The notes beneath the pieces were generated by a model. That model searched no databases and was not told the origin of the DNA. It saw nothing but the letters and a program-made list of their open reading frames with translations. A stretch of DNA of 64,000 nucleotides, taken from positions 1,302,001-1,366,000 of the forward strand of contig CAUWAG010000020.1 in the NCBI GenBank assembly GCA_963556695.1, in the 5' to 3' direction. Each line of letters begins with the position of its first letter. The stretch's first letter is position 1. The translations under genes and the position numbers were made by a program. Positions 21,461-33,007 of the stretch are shown piece by piece. This DNA comes from Anthostomella pinea (lineage: Eukaryota > Ascomycota > Sordariomycetes > Xylariales > Xylariaceae).

Positions 21461-22861
21461 TGTAGATGTTGGTCTGTGGCTTCGGTGCTTGGCTCTGGCG
21501 TTCGTAGTTTACTAATTGTAGATGATGAAGAGATGGGTGATTCGAATATCTTATTGCTGTGTCTTGAAGTGAAGTGTGATGAGAATGATTCGAGCCACTT
21601 GTAGCTGGGAAACGTAGCCTTATATAACCATTTCTCTTGCACCGAACTCACCTCTGTCGACATATATAGAATCTCATGTCATCATCTTCTCTTGTGCTTT
21701 CGTGTCCTCATTCTGCTGAGAAACCAAGCACATCATTAAGGATCTTCATCGTCAGTACGCCGCACGCGTAACAGACATCCTACGAGGCGACAAGGAGCTG
21801 AAGCCTTGCTCCCACTTGCTACAATAGGAAAGTCCTCATGTCTTCCGCTTCTAGGCTGACTTCATGTTCCACGGAGTAAGTTCTCTCTATCTTAGAGGCC
21901 TCGGTCAGTTCCTGGTCCAGCAGCGGATTTCTATACCCACATTCCGAATCCGTCAGTTCTTGAGATTTCGAGAGCCGATGAGATCCAGTGACGATCTCGA
22001 CGCAGATGACGACACGGGTACAAATTTAGAAGCCTCTCCAAAGTTGCTTTGATTCGATGGAAGAGGCGTGGCGAGGCTTGCAGTCGTCTGTGGGGAATAG
22101 ATGCCGCCGGCTTGTGGAGTGCTTGCGCGTACAATACCGGCACCCCTGTCAACAATGTTGACGGGTAATCTTCCCATATGGTTGTTTTGTGACGAATTTA
22201 GTCAAACCTTACTTGGATCACGGTCCAGTAATTGAGCAGAATGTGGTGGCTGTCACTATGGGTTTCACAAGCCAGCACAAATAAACGGCTCCTGATACCC
22301 AGCCATGGCATCATCTCTGCCAAAGACGAAGATGCAAGACAAATCATGCTTTTCACGATTCTTCAAGGATGTTGGTAGGTCGGCTTTGGCTCATCAGAAG
22401 ACGACAATGGAACAGAGCATCAGAGTAACGTCACATGGTGAATATGTCTACGATGCCGACCAATCCTCTAGGGGCACGACACGTTCTCATCGAATATGTT
22501 AGCTTTTGATCCAAGGTAAGAGGCCACTCTGTGAGAGATGCCAACAATTAAGGACAGGCTACATCCTGGCATGTCGGGAACAAGTGTCCCTGATCAAGCA
22601 GGGCAAATCTATCACCCGTCCGCCAGGCCGCCGTGGGAAACCAGGTTTAACTCAAGCTCAAACAGCCCTAGTATCTATTTGACCTTGACCTTCTGATCTG
22701 GAAGACCCGCTGCAAAGGCTTCGGCCTCAAAATATGCACATGCCCAGTATCTTATCAGGCTCTCATGACAGCGTCCTCGTCCTCACCTCATCCGCAGATC
22801 CCTCGATAACAACACGGACATATAAGCAACTTCAAGCACTATGCCTGTTCTCACTCGCCCA
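21461..22861. other. Intergenic region, no gene supported
   Basis: About 1.4 kb. A 65-codon frame at 22305-22502 has no recognisable features. The left end is the promoter of the repetitive secreted protein. Confidence 0.45.
21620..21627 (-). promoter_or_regulatory. TATA-like box for the repetitive secreted protein
   Basis: TTATATAA lies about 160 nt upstream of the start at 21460, a usual TATA position allowing for a 5' UTR of about 100 nt. Confidence 0.4.
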
Positions 22862-23288
22862 TCACAAACAAGTGTACAAAAGACTACGCACCGGCGCTCC
22901 GTTTCCCATGTTCACACCGCCAATATAACACAAGCTCCCATCGCTAGGGCCCCAAACCTCCAGATCCACCGATCCAGTACAGTCCTGACCCGCAGAGCCA
23001 GTGATCATGCAGCCCTCAGGCACCTGGTCTTGGGTGGATGGTCCGCCGATATGGAAGGACTCCGCCGGGTTGCCGATATTGTAGCACTGGCCCTCCGTGC
23101 TGATGGTGAGGGCCGAGAGGGAGCCGGAAGAGCAGGTGAGGTCGCCGCTTGGGTAGAATTCGAACTCGATGTCGATGGCGGTGGAGGAAGCTGCTAGCAG
23201 GGCTAGGGAAGTGAGGGGCTGGGGTATGTTAGACAGGCTGGGCAGAGGATATGCATTGCTGGGTATATGGTACCTTGGACGAATGCAT
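22862..23288 (-). CDS. Small cysteine-containing secreted protein, 123 aa (effector-like)
   Basis: Two exons: 23288-23274 encodes only MHSSK; intron 23273-23219 has GTACCA..CCCAG ends and a GTCTAAC branch point; exon 2 is 23218-22862. The joined N-terminus, MHSSKPLTSLALLAASSTAI, is a signal peptide, which is the main reason for this model. The mature part (about 103 aa) has six Cys in contexts LTCSSG, QCYNIG, GCMITG, DCTGSV, LCYIGG and YTCL, likely three disulfides. No family is recognised. Size, secretion and cysteine content fit a small secreted protein or candidate effector. An uninterrupted frame continues upstream to 23410 but lacks a signal peptide, so it is not preferred. Confidence 0.7.
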
Positions 23289-24057
23289 GTCGACGAATAG
23301 CCAAGGCAGTGTGCGAATGTTGAGCGCGTATGGCAATGTTGCGTTGGGACATGTTGAGTTGTTCTGTCTTGGTCGCACCATAAAATCCGATCGAGCCCCC
23401 GCTCCATCAAACAGAGCTCTTTATCGTGTCCAAGTTAATTGTAAAATCGGGCTTGTAGACCTTGATTATCAACACATCACTTCTGCGGCTTCTCGTATTC
23501 AGGCTCAGGCCCCTATTCCACTTGTTTACAGGCATCCAAATGCGAACCCCCTCAGATTATATGTCCCCATTTAATCAGGCCAAACACAGCGCCTCGTATC
23601 TGCCCGGTACGACGCTGACGCCATCTCGCAGCATAGCTACCTTGTTGTTCACTTGTATGTATGAATAGTTTCAATCTCGGGCTAGTATTCTCGTTGATGC
23701 AGGCAACAGGATGAGGGTACTGAGCCTTATAACGGAAGCAACAAGTCCACTAGGTCGGGTCCCGGTCAGAGTTCAGGAGTTGTGTATGGTATACAGTACA
23801 ATCAGGGAAAGTAGCGGGTAGGTAGTTCGCTAAACAACATCATGGATTCCGTGCCCCTACTTGGATAGGAGAACCCAGAGATAGTAGCCTTAAAATTCAC
23901 CGAGATTCTTTTGACGCCTACGCATACCTGGTCCTGCTCACTTCTTCATTTGACTGGCCAACATGTCAAGGGGAGTGTGATAATGTTGTAATTGCTGCCA
24001 TTGAACATGCTCAAGGACTTCATATGCGAACACAACGCCTGAATTTGTTTTTGCCCT
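23289..24057. other. Intergenic region, no gene seen
   Basis: About 770 bp holding the promoter of the small secreted protein and the 3' flank of the next minus-strand gene. No gene found. Confidence 0.55.
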
Positions 24058-24726
24058 TCAGTAATGAGATCCCGTCATGTCATGCCCATGAGTAAATGCC
24101 TCAAGGGCCAGGTAACACCCCCACGCAAATGATGAATTCGAAGACGCCGTTTGCAACGGCGGAGAAGATCGCAATGGAACCATCCGCCACTGAATTGAAG
24201 ACAAGGCGCCTCCGTACCCCTGACATCCCGGTGCTGTACATGCCATTCTTCCACCCAAACCCTGACTACCATTACCGGACCATAACACCGAGTTGTATGT
24301 CAAGTTGAGGAGACTCTGACCACCAATGAACAGCGGGAACGTTGTATTCGGTAGTGAGAGGATCTTGAACTGAAAAGCGCAGCCATACCCTCCGTCGTCT
24401 GGCGTGGTCTCTATGAAGGAGTTCCAGTCGTCCTCGGAGTACTTGCCAACAACGATGTTGGGCAGGTAGTCTAACCGGAACCTGCAATGTTCGAGCCAAT
24501 CATGTTGAGTGGCATTCTTTTCGATCGGAAAGGTTTTGATAGTGGTGTAGTTGTTGGTGCACAGGTCCGTTTGCATGGGCTTATCGCCGTGATCAACCTG
24601 GTAGAGAAGACATGCGGAAGCCTTGCTAGGTATACCTGGTTGGGGAGAAGTCGTATTGTACTCGCATCGTACTGCAAGAGCAGGCAGAACGTGAAGCAGC
24701 AGGATGATGAGTTGAAGGGTATCCAT
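24058..24726 (-). CDS. Secreted, heavily N-glycosylated protein of unknown function, 222 aa
   Basis: The Met at 24726 is chosen because it begins a signal peptide (MDTLQLIILLLHVLPALAV); an in-frame Met at 24795 would bury it behind 23 residues. The mature part has eight Cys (first RCEY, last GCYL) and about seven Asn-X-Ser/Thr sequons such as NTT, NYT, NAT and NGS. Cys occur in local contexts ACTAPGCQGYGG and GYGCAFQF. No catalytic motif is recognised. It looks like an extracellular protein with four disulfides. Single exon. Neighbouring secreted-protein genes give the stretch a secretome flavour, without evidence of a cluster. Confidence 0.65.
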   Translation of the reverse strand: MDTLQLIILLLHVLPALAVRCEYNTTSPQPGIPSKASACLLYQVDHGDKPMQTDLCTNNYTTIKTFPIEKNATQHDWLEHCRFRLDYLPNIVVGKYSEDDWNSFIETTPDDGGYGCAFQFKILSLPNTTFPLFIGGQSLLNLTYNSVLWSGNGSQGLGGRMACTAPGCQGYGGALSSIQWRMVPLRSSPPLQTASSNSSFAWGCYLALEAFTHGHDMTGSHY

Positions 24727-25664
24727 TTGGGTTGGCAGTGTAGATGTCAGATGTGGACTGAGAGTGTGTGATGCTGTGCCATGATGCTGTGCCAAAGGTG
24801 GCGGCCTGGGTTGGCGTTGGCGGGCCTCGCAGGAGATGGTGTAGAGCTTGTTGGGGTAGTCCTCAAAGATGAGCGCATCTATGGAATGTAGAGTCCGTTG
24901 GATCGATGGCTGGTAAGATGCGTTGTATTCTGTTCCGAGGACTGGTACGGCAAGACTTGAAGGGTGACCGGAAGCACATACTTATAACAATCAGTTTCTC
25001 GATTCCGCCCTCGCAACCAAGACCCCGAGAACAAAGCATAGTAACCAGTCACCACCCGAGTGTCAAGTCAAACTATGCAAATGCGACGCAGTTATTCACT
25101 TTGCTAGTTGGAGTGATTGTTGGTTGTGATGCGACTGCTGGCTTTAGCCTCTTTTGTTCATCGTATCCGTGATCAAGTAGTATGCTACCAAGTCCGAAGG
25201 GGCCTATGAACCTCGCCATGGCCTGTGCGTCTGAGAGCACAGCAGGCCCTAGTAGTGTGCATAATCAGCTTTGCCAGAGTTGCTTCAGACAGAGCACCAC
25301 TCCCCTACGCCGTTCTGCGAAGTCTCTTCCACAGTCGAAGTTATGAAGCTCGTACCTCTCCTCGCGGTTGACCTCCAATCCTGCTTAAACAGCACGAACA
25401 CGGAGAAGATGTGTCTTTTGAGGGTAAGGTAGGACGGGGCCGGTGTTTGCAGAGCTAGCTCGCTCCTGGCGTGAAGCATGTTTCCACGTTTCCCAGAGAA
25501 ACCGGCCAGTGATGCTTTCAATACCTTCCAAGGTCTTGGGTAATGCGCGGAGCACCATGAGCGTTGGCAGACTAGCCCACTGATACCACAGCGACGGCGA
25601 GCTTGTCGTCTTGCAGGACATTGCCGCGTGACTGTGCGCATGAAGTCTAGCATCCACAGCCCAG
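24727..25664. other. Intergenic region, no gene supported
   Basis: About 940 bp. A 122-codon minus-strand frame at 25285-25653 shows no domain or signal peptide and is probably chance. Confidence 0.45.
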
Positions 25665-26234
25665 CTACAAATGCATACCCCCGTCCGCGTCGTCTTCGTC
25701 ATGCTCGGGTGGCATGAGGTTTTCGAGCTGTCTGAGAAGCTCTTCGTCGCTCGGTCCTCGTATCGTGCCGGTTTGAAAGGTTCCATCTCGCCATGCCTCA
25801 TGTTGTCCTTCCCCAGAAGGCCCATGGCCGTTGACGCCGTTTGTCAACGGTGCTGTGGTGGAAGCCTCGCGCGTCCCGTTGGTCTCGTTGGGTGCGGGAG
25901 GGTCGTCTTCCTTGCCCTGAAACTCTTGCCAGCTCAAGCCGCGGTTCTCTACCTCGACGCGTATGAGGTTGATCCGCTCTTGCATGCGAGCGATCACGGT
26001 CTCGTTCTCGGCGATGGCATCTATGCAGTCTTGATCGGGCTGTGGGGTGCCTCCCTGCTGATCGATTGTCGACCACGTACCCTCGGCGAACGGCTTTAGC
26101 TCTGCATTGGAGTAGTCGAGGTGTGCGATGGAATTGCGCAGTTCGAGAACCTTCAGGGCAAGGCTGCTGGCGGGTAGCTCAGTCAGAGCTTCGGCGAAGC
26201 GGGCTGGGTTTATGGGCTGGGTTTCCGACGACAT
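25665..26234 (-). CDS. Conserved coiled-coil protein of unknown function, 189 aa
   Basis: Start at 26234 (MSSETQPINPARFAEAL) is preferred over the longer in-frame start at 26381, whose extra residues are low quality. Residues 10-60 (LPASSLALKVLELRNSIAHLDYSNAEL) and 75-115 (PDQDCIDAIAENETVIARM, then VEVENRGLSWQEFQG) form two amphipathic helices likely to make a helical hairpin or coiled coil. A disordered Gly/Asn/Thr segment follows, and a short conserved-looking C-terminal helix, DEELLRQLENLM, precedes an acidic tail. The pattern occurs in uncharacterised ascomycete proteins; it has the look of a small complex subunit. No TM segment or signal peptide. One exon. Confidence 0.72.
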   Translation of the reverse strand: MSSETQPINPARFAEALTELPASSLALKVLELRNSIAHLDYSNAELKPFAEGTWSTIDQQGGTPQPDQDCIDAIAENETVIARMQERINLIRVEVENRGLSWQEFQGKEDDPPAPNETNGTREASTTAPLTNGVNGHGPSGEGQHEAWRDGTFQTGTIRGPSDEELLRQLENLMPPEHDEDDADGGMHL

Positions 26235-26868
26235 GGTAGCAGTTTGGGTTGAATGGTTCGACGTAGACGCGGAATCTAGAGAACACTGAGAGAACGGTAC
26301 CAGTCTGGTATATGCGCCTCGAGGATGGCCGACTTGCTTGATATCTTTGGAGTTATCCGGGGTTTCGTGGTGTTGTCGCAATGGAGGAGCTGCCTGTTGC
26401 TGCTTCGCCGGCAGACCAAAAATAAGGTGGGGTTGTGAAGCCCCGTGCGAAACATGGTAAGGTACCTAGGTACATGCAGGGGTAGCTCCAAGGAGCTTGG
26501 GCCATTTACGGCGGGGTCGGTGCCGATGATCGGACGGACAGTCGGCGATCTGCAGCCTGCATCCAATCGACCCCTTCTCCACTGGCAACGTCCCCGTCGT
26601 TGACCTCTGGCCGTCCAGGAAGCTCAATGATGTGATAAGAGCCCTGTATGTCGGCTATCTTCCGATGTCCTACCTATCTCGAAACTCATGCCTCATCTCT
26701 CCAGGTATTGGCTCATGAGGGGACCATTCCCCGCAGCCTAGATCTAAGCATGAGTGCAGGTGCTTTCGAGATGTTTGAGGTAAAACCTCCCCTTCCCACT
26801 GCCTCTGGAATAGTCGAGTGATTTGACTGTCTTCCAACGGGAAACCATTCCTGTCATCGTTTGTCAAA
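26235..26868. other. Divergent promoter region
   Basis: Shared upstream region for the coiled-coil gene (minus) and the carboxypeptidase gene (plus). No gene seen. Confidence 0.6.
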
Positions 26869-28804
26869 ATGCTTGTGTCAAAGCTGTTTCTGGCTGCGGC
26901 CACTTTGTCGACTTCTAGTACCGCGCGCTCTGTTCTCCAGGATGGGGTGCAAGAGGTACTTGGAGAGGACAAGGCGTCTGATTTCCAGTGTGACCTCACG
27001 TCGTCCCTCGACCCTTCGAGAGACGGACTGCCCGCGGCGCGAGAGTTGTTTTCTGGCGACAAGGGTTTGAAGCTGCAGGTCCAAAGACACACCGGAATCG
27101 TTCAGATACCGTCCATCTCGTACGATGACAACGGGGAGCCAGGGGAGGATCCGAGATGGGACGTGTTCTACACCCTACACAAGGCCTTTGCTTTGATATA
27201 TCCCAATCTGTGAGTGTCCCTATGGGAGATATGGAGAGCATCGTTGGAACCCCAATACCACCTATCTTTCCCAGTCCGCATAGATGGATCTAATTCATCG
27301 ACTCTAGCCATCTTCGAATGGCCCGCGAGACCGTCAACACCTTTGGTCTAGTATACACAATTACGGGAAAAAATCCTTCTCTCAAGCCTCTAATGCTGGC
27401 CGCACATCAGGACGTGGTCCCAGTGGCGGATGCTTCTACCTGGAAGTACCCGCCCTTCTCTGCTCATTTCGACGGACAATGGTTATGGGGCAGAGGCGCG
27501 GCAGATGACAAGAACAGTCTGACCAGCTTGATGTCTGCCCTCGAAGCACTGCTGTCAAACCCCTTGTGGATACCTAAGCGTACTATCATTCTTGCCCTTG
27601 GGTTTGATGAAGAATGTTCTGGACGCCGAGGTGCTGGCACCATAGGTCCATATCTGGAGGAATTGTATGGCCCAAACTCAATGGCATTGATTCTCGACGA
27701 GGGTGGCATGGGGTTGGAGCTGCTCGGCAATGACACGCTCTGTGAGTACTGACAGCGTAGACGACGCACATGGTACTCAAATACTTACCGGATTCTCCAG
27801 ATGCCCTCCCCGCGGTCATGGAAAAGGGTCACGTCGATATTTGGTTGGAGCTACATGTGAACGGCGGACACTCATCAATCCCGTTCCCACATACAGGTAT
27901 CGGCATGATGTCTGAGATTGTCAGCCAGCTTGAATCACATCCATGGGAGCCAAAGCTTATCAAGGACTCCCCGATTCATAACCACTTTGTCTGCCAGGCG
28001 AAATACTCACCTGAGGCCGACCCTAAGATCACTAAGCTAATCAACAAGGGAGACCTGCAAGGTCTAGCTGAGGAGCTTGTCACGATCGACCGAGCTACCC
28101 AATATCGCATCCAGACTTCACAGGCGATAGACTATTTCATTGGCGGAGTGAAGATCAATGCCATGCCCGAGTCTATCCGGATAGGGGTCAACCACCGCAT
28201 TGCGCCGCAGGACTCGATACCCAAGGTCAAAGCGAACATCCTGGAGCAGATCAAGCCCATTGTGAAGAAGTTTAGCCTGAAAGTCAGTGCGTTTAAGGGC
28301 GAAGAGCTGAACCCAGATTTTAAGTTGGACGAAAGCCTGGAAGATGGCCAAGTAAACCCGATGTACGAGGTTGACTACAACGGCACGCTCATCTTGACCT
28401 CGTCCCAACGCACCCAGGTCGCTCCCATCTCGCCCACATCCGGTCCGGTCTGGGACGTGTTCTCAGGCACCGTTCAGCACACGTTCGCTTTTTATGGTGG
28501 AAAGGTTGTTCCTGTCGGAGAGCTGATGACTGGCAATACTGACACTCGTCATTACCTCAGTGAGTGCACTCCTACACAGTGGGTGGCAGTGGGTTCCCAT
28601 AAACTGACCTCTGTTGCAGACTTAACCCCAAATGTCTACCGCTGGACGCCAGTTCGCCAGGGCCACTCGCTCAATGGGCATACCGTGGACGAGCGCGTCG
28701 ATATGTATACACACCTGGAGATTGTGAGCTTCTACTACGATCTGATCAGGAATTTCGATGCATCGGATGCTGCCGCTGTCGAGAGCAATAAGCCAAAAAA
28801 CTGA
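26869..28804 (+). CDS. M20-family Gly-X-type carboxypeptidase (CPS1-like), 572 aa
   Basis: Four exons: 26869-27209, 27308-27741, 27801-28559, 28620-28804. Introns are GT-AG; the last has an ACTGAC branch point. Phases match at every junction. Metal ligands are visible: AHQDVVPV (His147, Asp149), GRGAADDK (Asp180), GFDEECSG (Glu215 general base and Glu216) and the LILDEGG strand. GGHSSIPFPHTG is the conserved dimerisation/active-site segment and GNTDTRHYLNLTPNVYRW is the C-terminal motif with the last His ligand. M20A carboxypeptidases such as yeast Cps1 release C-terminal residues from peptides for nitrogen use. The first 20 residues are a weak signal peptide with no strong TM anchor, so vacuolar or secreted location is open. 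Confidence 0.9.
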
Positions 28805-29371
28805 GGCTGCCGAGCTATTAGTGATACGTGGTTCCTTAGGGGCTGTAAATGAGTACTTAGGTGTACCTAGCTTACTGCCCACATCCCAAACAATTTGCCA
28901 GGAGACTTTGGAGCATAGGATAGTTAGCTAAGAAACAGTAAACCAATTCTAATGCTACCAAGGATGGTACACCTCATGAGTAGAGGGTTGTGAGGCCAAT
29001 GTACGTGTTGAATATTTGGATTTGTGAACGAGTCTAATCGGAAGAATGAAGAAGATATGAAGATCTAAACCAGATTTCTTGCCTTTCATACCATCACTTG
29101 GCGTTAATAGGGGAGTGAGTGGGCCAGTAGCCGACCGGCAAGAATTAGCAGGGTAGTTCACTCAATTGCCGCCGTTCACCACCCGCAACAGTGACTCTGG
29201 CGTGCTAAAATCCAATAACGCTGCGCATCACCAATCGTCCGATGTCTAGACCTACCGTACATCTCGCGAGCGACCAGAGCTTCCTGCATTGTCGCATGCC
29301 GCGCCAGGCCCCCGGATGGACCCTGCAAATAGAAGGCATCTGCGACATGATGGTATCAACTCAGTAGTACC
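28805..29371. other. Intergenic gap
   Basis: Terminator of the carboxypeptidase and promoter of the rhomboid gene. No gene seen. Confidence 0.6.
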
Positions 29372-31123
29372 ATGTCGCTTCTTCCCGTGCTCGCCCCGCC
29401 GTCAAGCTTCCAGATTGGCCTGAGAGCAATCTTCCGCCGTTCCGAGAAGCTCCTCGTTACATCTACAGCCCGACAGTTCTCGACGAAGCGGAACCCGATC
29501 TCAGAATTATGCTTGCATTATAGCAACCATGGCAGCCCGAGACCCTCAAGTACCTTGAGGAACTGCCGTTCTCGAAACCTCCTACCCCAGCTCCAGGCCC
29601 GAACAGTCTTTAGCTTCCGCGCAACCACGCACTACACGAAGTTGCCCGAGTCCTACGAAGATGCATTGGGTCTTCTCTTTCGGAGGGAAGACCTCAATCA
29701 GAGGGAGGTCAACGAATTGTTTGGAGCACATCTCTCTGCGCGGCAAGCCAACGAGTTGTTGAAGATCATACACGGCAGACGGGTAGCAGGGACCCTGGAA
29801 GACCCGAACCTACAACAGAACACAGCTCAATTCAGCAATGAAGACAAGATAACGGCACTGAACTACCTCCGCAAGCATATCCCTGTGGACGAGGTTATCA
29901 ATGCCGGTCTGCGAGCCGAGGACGAGCTCAGAGACCTCGAAGCTCAGACGCAGGATGGGAAGGAAGCTGAAGAACGAACCGAAGAGACAGTACCTCAAGA
30001 TGCGCCACCGGAGCCCCAGGATGACGCCGTCGAGGCTCCGACGGGAAAGCTGAAGAAACAACCTGGAACCGACTCCCCGTATGGAGTGAGCAACTTCGAT
30101 ATGATCCGCGCCGAGAACATTGCGAGGCAGGAGGCATACGAGAAGCGACTGGAGGAAGAGCGGCTGGCGTACGAGGAGGAGGTAGCTAAGGGCAATATCG
30201 GAACCCTACAGACTCACGAGCAGGGGCCGCGAGAGCTAAGCCCGTTCGTGCAGAGGCATATGGAACGCGCTACATCCAAACTCGAAGCGCCGCCCGAGAT
30301 GAAAGCCTGGGAACGTCTACTTCCTACCTTTGCGATGACCGTCCTTATCTGTGGTGCCTGTGCCGTTTTCGCCTACACGTACAAGCCCCCGCGGAGATCA
30401 GACAGGATCTGGCCCGACATCCCACCAGCAGCAGCGACATGCCTTGCGCTGGTGGGACTCAACCTGTCCGTGTGGACGCTCTGGAAGTTCCCGCCGCTGT
30501 GGGCCGCTCTCAACCGGTACTTCATCGTGATTGCGGCGACGCCCCGGCCGCTGCAGGTGCTCGGCGCCGTCTTCTCGCACCAGAGCTTCAGCCACGTGGC
30601 GGTCAACATGGTGGCGCTCTGGTTCTTCGGCACGCGTGTGCACGACGAGATCGGCCGCGGCAACTTCCTGGCGCTGTACATCGCATCGGGCGTGCTCGGG
30701 TTCACGGCCTCGCTGGCCAACCTGGTCCTGCGCCGCGGGCTGCAGTACACGACGCTGGGCGCGTCGGGCGCCGTGTACGGCATCATCGTCGCCTTCTTCT
30801 GGTCGCACAAGTTCGACGAGTTCAAGATCCTGGGCTACCCGCCAGACCCGATCTCGGCGCCGCAGGGCCTCGCTTTCATTGGCCTGATCCTGGGCGCGCA
30901 CCTCGTGGGCCTGTTCTCGAAGAGGGCGACCATGGTCGACATTGCGTCGCACATAGGTGGCATGTTGGGCGGTGTTGCGGGCATCGAGCTGATCCGCAGG
31001 CGCATGGACGACAAGGCTCGCTTGCGCGCGGAGAAGATGAAGACGATGGGAGTTCTAGATAAGATTGTTGACAAAGAGAAGACGGCGACGGCGACGGCGA
31101 CGCAGATATCACCGGCGGCGTAG
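29372..31123 (+). CDS. PCP1: Mitochondrial rhomboid protease (PCP1/PARL type), 583 aa
   Basis: Single exon. The N-terminus (MSLLPVLAPPSSF, then IFRRSEKLLVTSTARQFST) is basic and hydroxylated, consistent with a mitochondrial presequence. Residues about 90-300 are hydrophilic with a coiled-coil-like Glu/Arg stretch. TM helices begin near 310 (TFAMTVLICGACAVFAY). The rhomboid core follows: SHQSFSHVAVNMVALWFFG (TM2 with HxxxN), catalytic Ser465 in LGASGAVYG and His527 in DIASHIGGMLGG, the Ser-His dyad. The inner-membrane protease processes dynamin-like Mgm1 and cytochrome c peroxidase in yeast, controlling fusion and quality control. About 240 residues longer than yeast Pcp1, mostly in the matrix-side N-terminal region. 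Confidence 0.92.
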   Translation: MSLLPVLAPPSSFQIGLRAIFRRSEKLLVTSTARQFSTKRNPISELCLHYSNHGSPRPSSTLRNCRSRNLLPQLQARTVFSFRATTHYTKLPESYEDALGLLFRREDLNQREVNELFGAHLSARQANELLKIIHGRRVAGTLEDPNLQQNTAQFSNEDKITALNYLRKHIPVDEVINAGLRAEDELRDLEAQTQDGKEAEERTEETVPQDAPPEPQDDAVEAPTGKLKKQPGTDSPYGVSNFDMIRAENIARQEAYEKRLEEERLAYEEEVAKGNIGTLQTHEQGPRELSPFVQRHMERATSKLEAPPEMKAWERLLPTFAMTVLICGACAVFAYTYKPPRRSDRIWPDIPPAAATCLALVGLNLSVWTLWKFPPLWAALNRYFIVIAATPRPLQVLGAVFSHQSFSHVAVNMVALWFFGTRVHDEIGRGNFLALYIASGVLGFTASLANLVLRRGLQYTTLGASGAVYGIIVAFFWSHKFDEFKILGYPPDPISAPQGLAFIGLILGAHLVGLFSKRATMVDIASHIGGMLGGVAGIELIRRRMDDKARLRAEKMKTMGVLDKIVDKEKTATATATQISPAA

Positions 31124-33007
31124 CGCTGGTGTTTATGTACATGTACCTTACGTGTAAGAAGTTCTGGTTCAGCCGCTCAATGTACATATAGAAATCTCCT
31201 TGTGCTATAGAGATGTATTAAAGGGGTTGAACGATGGGTTGTATATACAAGTAATTTGCCAAAGCCTTTTGCGTTGGATATTACATGTAGAGTGTCACTT
31301 GTCGCAGCTCACAAGACCTTGCTTGACGAGGACCACCTGAGAGGTGTCCATTGGTCACATCCAGATGTTGAGCCAGATATCGCGGCTCGTAAACATGATC
31401 AGTAACTTTATAAAACTACCATCCAATCCGTAAAAACCTACCCTCCAAATCAGCCAATCACAGCCCGTGCATTTATTATCCGGCCTCTTATTCCTCACCA
31501 CCCTTACCACTATCACCACCATTACTACTATTACGGCGCGCATAAGGACACATTTACAGATACGGGGCTCGCACCGCCCCTTAAACTCCCGGCGAACCTT
31601 AACCATTAACCCTAACCCTAACCACCTCGGTTACCTGGCGATTTCATGTTAGCTACCTTTAGTTTGGTAAGAAACGCAGGCAAACTGAAGTACTTGCGAT
31701 GTGGTAGGCGGTGCGCAGCTAATTAAATCGTCGGAATGGCTTCCAAATGCGGTTAGGAGGGTAGAGTTTACAGATCGGAGGGTAGTTTTATAAAGTTACT
31801 GGAACATGATGTATCTAGAATGGTACAGTATCCGCAATGAGGCACCGATAAGATGCCGCTCGACCCAGAGCAGCGGAATGTCATGCAGTAAAACCCGCCA
31901 ATCCTACCTTAGCTAGCACTGTGGACAAGGGGGCCAGGACCCTTCATGTTGCACGCGGAAGCTCTTAGCCAACCAACATTGAAGAAGAGAAGAGCTGAAG
32001 CTCCTTGGCTATGCCGTCTTACTTACAATTTACAGCTGACTGTGTATGTAGCTCTGCTACGTACTCATGCAGCTTCCGTCTAATGTGATTAAAGGCAGAG
32101 GGAAGAGTGGCGGTGGTAATTAACAGCATCATCTTGGCAACGTGAGAATGATCCCCGAGCGGGACGATGGGGGAGATCACCGACGAGGCTTCCCCTGCAA
32201 TCACACTATCGGTCGCTCTGTAGGAAGCCGACGCGACCTATCAGAGCACCCGGATGTCCATTGTCCAACAACAACAATTGCTGATCAACGGACGATCGTG
32301 AGATTCCGTTTATTATTGGGATTCTCTTCGTCTGATTATTCCCTGCTTTCGCCTTTTCCCTCTCTCGATTACACCGCTCTTCAGCAATAGAATACAATAC
32401 ATGCTGAACTGACTGTCTTTATCATTTATTTTTTACCCCTTCTTCTTCTCGCGTAGCCACCATGTGGGCAGCCTTGAAACAGAAGCTCTTTTACATTGGA
32501 AGTTGTTAGCCATGTCCTAGCACCAACTTTGCCGAGTCCTCGCAGCCTTGGCATAGGGCAGCTTGGCATACAGCTTGGCATACGTCCTTTCCCTGCTTTT
32601 CGTGAAATCTCCGGGTGCACACTTGCGCCTTCCTCCACAAGGTAGTCGCGTCGCCCAACCAACACCGTACTTGCAATAATCAGGGGGACCTGGCTGCCTG
32701 GATTCTCCTACCGCCCTCCTCAGGCTGTCAGGTCGCATCCCATTCTGGATCGAGCCTTCTGCTAATCCACCACCGAAACATAGATACCTACCTTACCCTT
32801 TTCTCATTCATTGGCTCCTATTCCAGACTTCGCGAGATCGTGCCGACTTGGTCCTGTCCTACCGTCAGCCGCATCCACTACTGCCATTCTCCCTTAGCCA
32901 GATACCCATCTCTTTTCTTCGTTTCTTAGAGGTAGCATCGTCAGCTCTCGAAAACGTATACCAAGCCCCCAAACCTCGCCTCACGAGAACAACATTGCTG
33001 GACAATC
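31124..33007. other. Intergenic region with an interstitial telomere-like repeat; no gene supported
   Basis: About 1.9 kb. Contains ACC/ACT trinucleotide runs near 31495-31535, the TTAGGG-type repeat at 31606-31623, and a pyrimidine-rich 5' UTR-like stretch from about 32760 before the next start. No gene found on either strand. Confidence 0.5.
31606..31623. repeat. Short interstitial telomeric repeat
   Basis: TTAACCCTAACCCTAACC, i.e. about 2.5 copies of the CCCTAA strand of the fungal TTAGGG telomere repeat, inside otherwise unique DNA. It could be a relic of end repair or a telobox-like promoter element for the PhoD gene 1.4 kb downstream. Confidence 0.8.

Noticed and set aside
30398..30952. 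Long antisense and frame-shifted ORFs inside the rhomboid gene and other GC-rich genes
   Set aside because: These are shadows of the true coding frame caused by codon bias; the sense frame carries the conserved motifs.
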